Source of the DNA: a virus
Strand: one strand, 5' to 3'
IMG/VR virus record: IMGVR_UViG_3300001533_000239
Coordinates: 1 to 20,575 of that record
DNA: 20,575 nt
Position 1 is the first letter of the stretch. Each line of letters begins with the position of its first letter. The notes under the pieces are model-generated. The model ran no database searches. It saw only the letters and a list, made by a program, of their open reading frames with translations, and was not told where the DNA came from. This document shows, piece by piece, positions 1-8,500 of this stretch. A program made the position numbers and the translations under genes.

Positions 1-1256
1 TCATCATGTATGTGAGTTTCCAAATCAGCAAGGTCCGTCCCTCCCGTGTCGCCTGGGTCATCCCACGTTTCGCTATCTTCGATGCCAACCAAAAAGTGGC
101 CTTGGGCGTCCTCCAATTCTTCCCAGCCGTCGCGGATCGCACCATTGCTGTCCCATGCTTTGATCGTACCGATGGGATCGTCCCAACAGTCGGTAATAAT
201 TACTTTTAACCCACCATCTGTAGTCATGTATCCCACTACATAATCTTCAAATAATGATGTATCTGCATTTGGCTTTAAGTGTGTATGTACATCAAAAGCA
301 TCACCAACAACATTTGAACCATCATAATCACATTCTTTAACACTAAATGTTCTTGACGAACTGCCAGATCCATTTGTTGTCGATCCTTGTATTTTACCGA
401 AACATATATTTTCATGTGTGTCTCCTCCTCCTCCTCCTCCACCACTAGCCAAGATGATATACTCACTTGAATTTCTATCCCAAGCCAATACTAAATTGTC
501 ACCTGAATTACCAGTTAAATTCAATACATTTTTTGCTGTTGAAATTGAAGGTAATTGATCTCGATGTCGATTCATTATAGCAACTGAGCTAACCGTTACG
601 TCATTAGTAGTATCATCAAAATCGTCACCAGCAGTAGCCGTTAAAAATTGTGCAGCTTGTTGGCAAGCAACTAAATGATATTGTTCTTTCACGCTATTAT
701 AATATACTATACCTTTTGCACCATCTAATGCACGTGGAAACAAATTTTGTGGATCATAGACAGTAAGAGTAAAACTTACTAAATCTGTTAAAGTTGCATT
801 TGCTGATTGTGATGCCATATCTGATGTAAGTGTAACATACCAAAACATATTTAGATCTTCAACAAATCGTTGAGCAAACATGAACCATTCATCTGGAAAT
901 TGACCTCGTATACAAATACATGGATCAAGTTCTCTTATCGTTTCATTAGGCATCAATGATATACATTTTGCGCTTATCTTTTCTCCTGTTTGTAATACAA
1001 CATCATAATAATGTGGAATAGATGTTGACGGCGTTGTTCTCATTAGAACAAGACCAAAATATGCTTCACGTATTCTACGCTCTTGTTCTTTTGGGTCAAG
1101 ATCTGGATCAAATGTTGCAAATGTAGTTAAAGATTTACGCATAGGTTCCGGATATAATGAATAATCTGATTCAGTTAATCCTTCTGTTGGTGATGTTGGT
1201 GTTGGATCACCTGTATCACTAGGATACTGATCACCCCAATCATGTGGTCGTGTCAT
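1..1256 (-). CDS. Tail fibre/tail-tip protein with collar-like C-terminal domain (3' end beyond window)
   Basis: An open frame of 418 codons runs from ATG at 1256 to the left edge without a stop. The ATG directly abuts the TAA of the hub gene (TAAATG), so the two are probably translationally coupled. The first ~350 residues are A+T-rich and I do not recognise them. They hold a hydrophilic start (MTRPHDWGDQYPSDTGD), a Cys-containing stretch (DPCICIRGQFPDEW) and a six-Gly run near residue 275. From about residue 352 the sequence resembles phage tail-collar domains: GTIKAW, then DGWEEL, GHFLVGIED, DDPGDTGG and a terminal HIHD, the order seen in collar domains that end in a His-x-His cluster. This last part is much richer in G+C. 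Position after the hub fits a receptor-binding fibre at the tail tip. The fibre role is inferred from position and the C-terminal resemblance; the N-terminal function is unknown. Confidence 0.72.
   Translation of the reverse strand, partial: MTRPHDWGDQYPSDTGDPTPTSPTEGLTESDYSLYPEPMRKSLTTFATFDPDLDPKEQERRIREAYFGLVLMRTTPSTSIPHYYDVVLQTGEKISAKCISLMPNETIRELDPCICIRGQFPDEWFMFAQRFVEDLNMFWYVTLTSDMASQSANATLTDLVSFTLTVYDPQNLFPRALDGAKGIVYYNSVKEQYHLVACQQAAQFLTATAGDDFDDTTNDVTVSSVAIMNRHRDQLPSISTAKNVLNLTGNSGDNLVLAWDRNSSEYIILASGGGGGGGDTHENICFGKIQGSTTNGSGSSSRTFSVKECDYDGSNVVGDAFDVHTHLKPNADTSLFEDYVVGYMTTDGGLKVIITDCWDDPIGTIKAWDSNGAIRDGWEELEDAQGHFLVGIEDSETWDDPGDTGGTDLADLETHIHD
421..440 (-). repeat. (TCC)n trinucleotide tract coding a poly-Gly hinge
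   Basis: The plus strand carries about six consecutive tcc units, read on the minus strand as GGA codons giving six glycines in the left-edge fibre-like gene. Poly-Gly hinges are common between fibre segments. A trinucleotide tract can change length in frame by slippage. Whether this one varies is not known. Confidence 0.6.
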
Positions 1257-4208
1257 TTATTCACCCTCCGGTGAAGTAACAATAGTAATTCCTATACCGT
1301 CACCACCAGCATAACCATTAGACACTTCATTTACAGTTGGAAATACATCATTTTCAGCTGCACTGGCAGGCCAAGCAAATGTATATTCAGACATTTCTCC
1401 TGCACGTACAGGCAACCAAGCACTGATATTTAATCTATGACTACTGCTGTCATAGTCTGCTTGCTCAATTACACCTTTGATGTTACCGTCAGCAATGAAA
1501 TTAGTTGAAAAATCAAAAGTTAATGCATCAAAGGTTTCAACTTCGAGGTTAGTTAAAAATGTAGTAAATGTAATGTGTTTCCATGTATTGGCATTACGTA
1601 TCAACCAAAATGTCGCTGATTTAATTACTAGATCTTGTATATTGTAAATATAAAAATCATAATCTTGATCCTGTAATCCATATTTTTTGACGTTATGTCT
1701 GAGTATAATTTGATATGGGTCGTTTGGTAAATAATTATCACGCCAAGCAATGTTCATTTTGGTTATCAAATCTTCTGTTGCACCGTGATCAACTTCCAAA
1801 CTAGATAACTCGATGTCGGATTCAGTGATCGTTGCAATGGATGTTGGTTCTTCAGATAAATACTTTAAGTAAAACACACCATTACTCAACCAAATCACGC
1901 ATCTTGCTTGCCAAGCAATTTCACTCAGTTGTTGCATCACGTTTTTACGATCAAACAATGCAAAACTTGACGGGTACTTAGTACCAAATGCAGTATCGAC
2001 AGCGTTGAAAGACGTATTATCATAAGTGAAATCAGTATACACATCAATCAAATGCTTCAATATATCTACAGTTTTTGGTCCAACACTTGAATCAAGTGTT
2101 ACATAAATTTGATCTTCCCATCCTTCATCTGCAAATTCATTTAACGGTATATTAAATCGTAATGATGTAACCTCAAGTATAGTGTTACCACCAATATCAA
2201 GTATATCTTCTGATTCATTTTTACTATAATAATCTATGGGAACAGGTTGAAGTATTCTTTTACTATCGTGTGTGCGATATGCGTGTACGCCTTTAATAGT
2301 AGATGGTAGTATATTAGCTACATAGATTTCATGTTGACTGTTCGCATCACGCACTGTTGTACCTGGTGTTACAGCCCAATGTAAATTATCAGGTATTTCT
2401 TCAATTAAGATTGGATCATCTTCATCGAACCAAGTCCATAATGGTACTTTAGAAACAGCTAGAATAGTATCAATGTCTTCACCAATAATTGTAAAATTAT
2501 CTCGAGGTGTTGGTGTTGAAATTATTAAAGCATCATTAGCAATGTCATTTGGCCAGATACGTTGCAACTCAGCTAAATTACGGAATTCTTCTTCATTTGG
2601 AATTGTACCATCCAACATCTCTAAAATCGTATTATTAAGTGATTGTATAGGTTGGTTATAATCACTTGGATTGACGATATTTACTATATTTACATTGATT
2701 GGTCCAAATGGTGATCCATATTGTGGTAATGTTACTAATGATTGCAATAAGTTTGTATTACCACCTCCATAATTAACTGCAATAAGATTAAATGTGCACT
2801 TTGTACCCTCTTGATGTGTTACTTTAATAATATGCCTAAAATCATCATTACGGCTAGTAACAAGACAATACATATCTTTTAGATTTATTTCAGAGTTTGC
2901 TACCCAAAACTTGTCAATACCAGAGTGTTCTGTTACAACACCACAATAATCTGGATCTTCTTGCCAAGTTACTGGTAAATTTTCATAGATATTTTCAGGG
3001 ATACCTGGAGTATCAAAAGTAAATGTTTTACCGCTAAACTGACCTCTCCATTTAAGACCATCAATAAGTAATTCAACTGTCTCATTTTGTGTAAAATCAT
3101 TACCATCATCAATTTTAACAGAAGTTTTAACACATTGATTTTGTCGACATAACTCATTTTGCACATCAATATACTGTGCTTGAATGGTATACATATTATC
3201 AACTGCTTCAAGTATCTTGTTATATGCATCTTTCTTAATGTCATATCTGAACTTAGCTAATTCAATCCATTCTTCTACTTGTTTTATAGATGCAATAATC
3301 GCGGCCATTGGACCATTTATTACATTTTGTATAAGTAATAAGTTTTGATTTATGACGGCTTCTAAAAATGCTCGTAATGCAGCGTCTACTGGATTAGCTA
3401 TATCATTTAATTGTCTTCTTGCTCGTTCAATCTCAACTTGAAATGGTGCTATCATCCATAGTAAATTACGTTGCTGTTTGATTAAATCGATGTACTCTGT
3501 AATAATGTCAGTTACAGTTGGTGCGATTGTATTAGCACCTGTAATAACTTGTTCAAAAAACGTTTTAATAATCTGTTCTTGATGATAAGCATCTTTGAGT
3601 CGGTTCAATATATAATTGAGTCCTGGATCAACAATACACATATGATCTAATAACGTACCAGTTAATACTGATTTTATTTTTGTTGCAGGTACATGTAAAA
3701 CATTACCAAATGCTAATGGCCATGCTTTACCGATAGCGTCTTTAGATACAAAATCAAATTGTGCTTCTTCTGGTGAAAATCCTACTTCTTTATCTTCAAT
3801 GTTAGTAACAATAGTACACTTAAATGTGCGATCACCTTCATTCCAAGAAAATGGACTAGAAAGTTGACCATTAAATAATAGAAACTTATGTGCTACATCC
3901 AAATCACCAAAATGTTGATAGATTACACAATCAACTTTATGTACATCAGTAGAATCCATTATACTTTTGATTGTACCGTCAGTGTCATCAAGAGTCAAAC
4001 TAACAGAAAAACTTGTCCCAGTATCAGATGATAATACATTATCAATAGTACCTAACTCTAAAATCTTACCTGAGAAATCAGACACATCTTTATCAGCATA
4101 GTACACCCAAGATTCTGATCGAGTCCAGTCAATCGCTACAACATTTATAGGCTCTGTACCTAATTTCTTTGCAATTTCAGCTTGTGTCGTGGCGTCTAAT
4201 GTTCTCAT
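1257..4208 (-). CDS. Tail tip hub (baseplate hub-like) protein, 983 aa
   Basis: This is a large structural protein expected to close the tail tube at its tip and carry the fibres. Residues ~20-175 look like the N-terminal part of siphovirus hub proteins, with SLTLDDTDGTIKSIMD, a CVIYQHF strand, FNGQLSSPFSWNEGDRTF, and NIEDKEVGFSPEEAQFDF followed by GKAWPLAFGNVLHVPA. Residues ~195-357 form a long, mostly alpha-helical insertion. The C-terminal half is beta-rich, with a hub-like segment at ~760-800 (LFDRKNVMQQLSEIAWQA, then GVFYLKYLSEEPTS). The end is Gly-rich (GYAGGDGIGITIV). The start ATG overlaps the previous stop as ATGA, with AGGGGAAG upstream. The place after the tape measure and two small tip genes fits a hub. 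No peptidase or lysozyme motif was seen. The family assignment is by eye. Confidence 0.78.
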   Translation of the reverse strand: MRTLDATTQAEIAKKLGTEPINVVAIDWTRSESWVYYADKDVSDFSGKILELGTIDNVLSSDTGTSFSVSLTLDDTDGTIKSIMDSTDVHKVDCVIYQHFGDLDVAHKFLLFNGQLSSPFSWNEGDRTFKCTIVTNIEDKEVGFSPEEAQFDFVSKDAIGKAWPLAFGNVLHVPATKIKSVLTGTLLDHMCIVDPGLNYILNRLKDAYHQEQIIKTFFEQVITGANTIAPTVTDIITEYIDLIKQQRNLLWMIAPFQVEIERARRQLNDIANPVDAALRAFLEAVINQNLLLIQNVINGPMAAIIASIKQVEEWIELAKFRYDIKKDAYNKILEAVDNMYTIQAQYIDVQNELCRQNQCVKTSVKIDDGNDFTQNETVELLIDGLKWRGQFSGKTFTFDTPGIPENIYENLPVTWQEDPDYCGVVTEHSGIDKFWVANSEINLKDMYCLVTSRNDDFRHIIKVTHQEGTKCTFNLIAVNYGGGNTNLLQSLVTLPQYGSPFGPINVNIVNIVNPSDYNQPIQSLNNTILEMLDGTIPNEEEFRNLAELQRIWPNDIANDALIISTPTPRDNFTIIGEDIDTILAVSKVPLWTWFDEDDPILIEEIPDNLHWAVTPGTTVRDANSQHEIYVANILPSTIKGVHAYRTHDSKRILQPVPIDYYSKNESEDILDIGGNTILEVTSLRFNIPLNEFADEGWEDQIYVTLDSSVGPKTVDILKHLIDVYTDFTYDNTSFNAVDTAFGTKYPSSFALFDRKNVMQQLSEIAWQARCVIWLSNGVFYLKYLSEEPTSIATITESDIELSSLEVDHGATEDLITKMNIAWRDNYLPNDPYQIILRHNVKKYGLQDQDYDFYIYNIQDLVIKSATFWLIRNANTWKHITFTTFLTNLEVETFDALTFDFSTNFIADGNIKGVIEQADYDSSSHRLNISAWLPVRAGEMSEYTFAWPASAAENDVFPTVNEVSNGYAGGDGIGITIVTSPEGE

Positions 4209-4588
4209 TGTACTTCCCCTTTGAACTCCAGATCAATGACGACAGTTTCCTTGTCATTACAGTAAACGCCACGCCTTGCAAAAGTCTTAGATAATGGGTT
4301 ATTGGTAATGTATCCAATGATTACGTCATCATCATGATTGACAATTTTCATACGCTCAGATGCATATGCCAAGTAAAAATCTCTGAACTCATACGCCTTC
4401 ATACGTGTAAGCGTAAAGGTATAATTAACTGTTATTGTACCTTTACGCTTAACATAAGTATATGTTGTACCATCCATAGCGCGTGTGATTTGTGCATCAG
4501 CATTAGAACGTATTTCATCACTTAACTCTGGATTAGGGAGAACCAATCCAACATTCGGATTATCAGCAGGTGCATAAAACACTATCAT
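4205..4588 (-). CDS. Small tail-tip protein B, similar to its upstream neighbour
   Basis: A 127-residue, beta-rich soluble protein without signal peptide or membrane segment. It resembles the gene before it in length and layout: an NPEL/NPEF turn near residue 20, a YTFTLTRMKAYEFRDFYLA block against YNIRCLIESKRDEFLAFVD, a hydrophobic IIGYI against WVGFLI, and an ending DLEFKGEVQ against QFTFEGERQ. Its ATG overlaps the previous stop (ATGA) and the hub ATG overlaps its own stop, so all three are probably coupled. Position between tape measure and hub suggests a tip component such as a distal-tail-like ring or a hub-loading protein. I do not recognise a named family, so this role is inferred from order only. 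Confidence 0.72.
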   Translation of the reverse strand: MIVFYAPADNPNVGLVLPNPELSDEIRSNADAQITRAMDGTTYTYVKRKGTITVNYTFTLTRMKAYEFRDFYLAYASERMKIVNHDDDVIIGYITNNPLSKTFARRGVYCNDKETVVIDLEFKGEVQ

Positions 4589-4971
4589 TGGCGTTCTCCC
4601 TCAAAAGTAAACTGTAATGTCCAACCACATGTACGAAACTCTTGTGACATTACACTACCTGGTATTAAGAACCCAACCCACTCAATAGACTCATAATTAG
4701 TAAGTGTGATCTCTTTACCTAATGTAGCATCTACAAATGCCAAAAATTCATCTCTTTTGGATTCAATCAAACATCTAATGTTATATGTAAATGATTCCCA
4801 TTTAGGCCAATTAGCATCGGAATAGACAATTTGTTTACCGCCACGAGACTCACGAAATATACGTGTGATGTGTTGATCCAAATTATTACCAAACTCTGGA
4901 TTACGAAATTCAATAGATTCTGCACCACAGACTAATGTAATATAATCCACTGGAGTCAATACTGGAGGCAT
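4585..4971 (-). CDS. Small tail-tip protein A, similar to its downstream neighbour
   Basis: A 128-residue beta-rich protein with key stretches RNPEFGNNLDQHITRIFR, YNIRCLIESKRDEFLAFVD, WVGFLIPGSV and a closing WTLQFTFEGERQ. The alternation of polar and hydrophobic residues suggests a compact beta-barrel as in tail-tube-like or distal-tail-like folds (inference). It precedes a similar 127-residue gene with a 4-base overlap. Its ribosome-binding site is the strongest in the window: AAGGAGGTCAC lies just before ATG in the short gap to the preceding gene, which suggests high translation. No named family is recognised. Confidence 0.72.
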   Translation of the reverse strand: MPPVLTPVDYITLVCGAESIEFRNPEFGNNLDQHITRIFRESRGGKQIVYSDANWPKWESFTYNIRCLIESKRDEFLAFVDATLGKEITLTNYESIEWVGFLIPGSVMSQEFRTCGWTLQFTFEGERQ

Positions 4972-4983
4972 GTGTGACCTCCT

Positions 4984-5502
4984 TTAACTCATTGAAAGAC
5001 CGTATGAGACTTTAAGATCGTCACCATTGATCAAGTCTAAAACAGCATCAAATGCACCAGTTGCCCACAAAATATCATCAGCATCATCATCACCTTGTGC
5101 ATCCTCACTACAAAGCAACATACCATATGCGGAGACTGTAGCTATGATTGGAAATGTTGCAACAGACGACGATGACTTAGCAGACAATGCAGCATCAGCG
5201 TCGGCCCATGTTTGACGATTGCCAGTATACGCAGTTCCTGGAACCAATTCTACCCAACCACTATGACTTACCAATGTATCAGTAGCCAATAGTGTAGGTG
5301 AAGGGGTATTGTTAATGAGCCCAATGTACCAAGGATCTAATTGACTCACAGGTACAGCAGCACCAAACATACAATCTAACATATAATTGAAACCAGCAGT
5401 CGTGATTCCATTATGCGATCTACCGCGACGTAAGATTTGACCATTACGTCCGTGCATATATTCAATCGTACCAATGATTCTGGGTTTGTGTGCAATAATC
5501 AT
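4984..5502 (-). CDS. Phage virion-type protein, 172 aa, of a common but uncharacterised family
   Basis: The protein has the pattern of a family often found among phage structural genes: a short N-terminal tail, SHNGITTAGFNYMLDCMFGA, then WYIGLINN, a LLATDTLVSHSGWVELV block, RQTWADADA, a Ser-rich strand, SAYGMLLCSEDA, ILWATGAFD and a final NGDDLKVSYGLS strand. Such proteins are beta-rich and usually lie among head or tail genes; their function is mostly unproven. Here it follows the tape measure, its TAA abutting this ATG, with GAGG about nine bases before the start. Position suggests a tail-tip or tail-surface role. Confidence is high for a real virion-associated gene and low for the precise role. 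Confidence 0.75.
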   Translation of the reverse strand: MIIAHKPRIIGTIEYMHGRNGQILRRGRSHNGITTAGFNYMLDCMFGAAVPVSQLDPWYIGLINNTPSPTLLATDTLVSHSGWVELVPGTAYTGNRQTWADADAALSAKSSSSVATFPIIATVSAYGMLLCSEDAQGDDDADDILWATGAFDAVLDLINGDDLKVSYGLSMS

Positions 5503-8500
5503 TTAGTTGAGCCTCACAGTTCCACGTCGAATTTCACGACGTAATTGGCTTGCTATATTTCTAACTGTAGTTTCAGATGTATCCCCACCATGTACCGTTA
5601 CGTTAATATCACCAACATTGGTTACTGGACCACCTGACGCCATGTGCTTAGGTGATGTATGTAGTGCTCGAATTATTGGATAGAACTGACGTGTAGTACG
5701 TGCATCCCAAACATACTCACCTGGACTTAGCCATACTGGTATGCGATCTGTACCTCGTGGACTACCTGGAAAACCGATGGCACCACCTGATGCACGACGT
5801 TGAACACCTACACCACCTGCTCCACCACCACCGCCTCTACGTAATAATTCAAGTTCTCTACGTAATAATTCAAGATGTTCTCTACGTTTTCGCATTACTC
5901 GATCTAACACAGCAATTTCACGTTCACCAGATTTTTCAGCAGCAGTTGCAACCGATCCAAATAACTCAGCTAATGTCGCATGTTGTAATGCCATTTCGTC
6001 ATAGATAGCTGAAATATCACCCAATTTCTTATTAGCGTCTATAAAAGTATCACGTGCTTCATCTAATTCTCTGTTGGTTGTGGCTAGCTCAGTACGCATT
6101 TGTTCTAATGTAGTCCCACCAATCTCAAATTCACCTTCATCATTGAATAAATTAGGACCAAATGGATCACCAATGTTGAGTCCAAGACGCCATACGCCTT
6201 CAAACTTTATCATATCAATAAATAATCGATGTAAAATCTCCAATGCAGCTTGTCGTTTTTTCTGTATCTCCAGTGTGGCTTCTTCTGTCAAATTACCTTT
6301 TGCTAATTGATTATTGTAACTTTCAACGTCTTTTGACGCTTGACTAAATTGCGATGTTAAATCTTTCCATTCTTTCATCTTAGATTTATCCCAACGAGGG
6401 ATTTCAACACGTAATTCACCTGCTGCACCACGTAATAAATCAACTCGCTTTTGTACGTCTCCAGTAGATTCACTAATCTTTTGATTAAAATGTATCAAAG
6501 CATCATCTCTTTGTTTTCTTTGTTCTTCTAGTGCCTTTTCAGCAGTTTTCAATTCTTGTTCGGATACATTCAATCTATCCTGAGCCATTTGTAATTCAGC
6601 TTGCTTAGCGATTTGTACACGTTTTTGCCATGCTGCTTCAAAAATCTTTAAGCGTTGTTCTTCTGTTAAATTTGCTGATTTTGCCGCCTCTTCTGCTTGC
6701 TTCAACAATTTATCATAATTAGCTAAAGCATCTTCCCCCGTTTCACCAAATTTATGTATTTCTTCAATACTTTTACTTAATGTTTCAAGTGATTTTTCAC
6801 GTTCCTTTAATTCTATTGCTTCGGCTTTGGCTTGTGCTTCTTTTTCTTTTGCCATTTTAGCTTCAAATTCTTGTCGATCTCTGAAATTATCACGTCTACG
6901 TGTTTCAACAGACCTATCATCTTCTAATTGTGAAAGAGTAAATAAGTCTTTTTGTATGTCTTCCATTTCTGTTTTAACTCTATTGATCTCACCAGAAATA
7001 CGTTTGTATGCATTGCTTTCAGCTCCATCAGGAGCATGTTTAGCAATACGTGAACGTTTCTTTTCTAATTTTTCAAGTTGTTTGTTAAGTTCAATTTGCC
7101 TTTCGGCATATTGACTGAATAAATCTTTCGATTTTTCACCAGAAAACTTATCACGATAATTGGCATACATTCGTTGTAACTGTTTGAACTTACGTTCAGC
7201 AGCTTTGACTTCACCTTGTGACTGTAATTGTATGATTTCTCTTTGTGTTGCTGCTATTTGTTCTTGTGCTTTTTTCTCTTCTTTAGCAGATTTTTCTCTG
7301 AATTTTGTTTCTAATTTTTCTCTATCTTGTTGTAATCCTTCTAACCTATCATACATACTGTCAATTAAATCAAAAAATTCTTCTGCTTGTTCCACATTAC
7401 CTGCTTGAACAGCTCGTTGCAAATGATCTTTTAACTTAGCGATTTGATCTTCAAGTAATTGCGCTTTATCAATTGGATCATCAATCTGTTCTAACTCAAA
7501 ACTGACGCGTCGTTCATACTCACCGTATTTTGATCTTTCTCGTTGTTGTTTTAATCGATCCGCTTGTCGTTGTGCATCTTCTGCTTGACGTTTGAACTCA
7601 TTAAGATTTTTCTTAATGTCATCAACAGAATCACTAAATGTATTTTTGATATTTTCACTTGTTGTTTTAATTACTTTCTCTAATTCCTTAAGTGTTTTAC
7701 TGTATGTACTTCGTATTTCAGCAGTTGCTTTGTAAAATGCACGAAATTGCTCTGTTAAATACTCATCAATTTCATCATTGATCTTTTGGAATGTATTCCG
7801 CCAAGCCTCAAATGTTTTGGTCGCCGATTCCAATGTTAATTGTTTTTGATTTTCAGCAAACTGTTCCAATCTTTCATCTGCACGGCTTAAGTAATCAACA
7901 AGTGAAACAATACCAAAAATCACAGCAGGCAGCACAAATCCAGAAATACTAGACCAAACACCTTTTAATACATACGATGTTGCAGCTAATTTGGATTGTG
8001 CGAGTTTGATTCCATGTAAAGCTGTATTTAATTTTTTCAAACTAACAGTGTATAATTCAGTAGCACGTTTGATTGTGTACCAAATAACTACCGTAGCAGC
8101 TAAGTCACGCATCACGATTATAGTATCTTCGATACGGTTTGCAAATCCACCGATCGTTTCGTTGATGCTTACAACAGACTTATTAAATGATATTGCATAG
8201 TCAACAGTGAAAAGATTTTTAATTTCATTCAATGCGATATCAATTTTCTTACCATCTGTTTCTAAAACATCAGCTAACGCTTTTGAAGAATCCTCTTGTG
8301 CTGTTCTAAATTGCTCAAGATTCATTTCTAATTGATCCCATGCGCCTGTAGTTGTTATAGCACCAACTAATCCACGAATCTCATTAAATATCTTACCCAA
8401 TTCTGCAAGTCTATCACCACTAGCTACAGCCTCTTCATTTAACATACGCATTACATTAAAGAATCCATAAGCCGCAATAGCAGCTTGACCAGAAGTTACA

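Noticed and set aside
275-466. A 63-codon minus-strand frame with a poly-Glu run
   Set aside because: It is a different frame of the GGA tract within the fibre gene; the larger frame through it is continuous to the window edge.
2969-3244. A 91-codon minus-strand frame inside the hub gene
   Set aside because: It is an alternative frame of the hub coding sequence, has an odd Leu/Met/Lys composition, and the hub frame is intact throughout.
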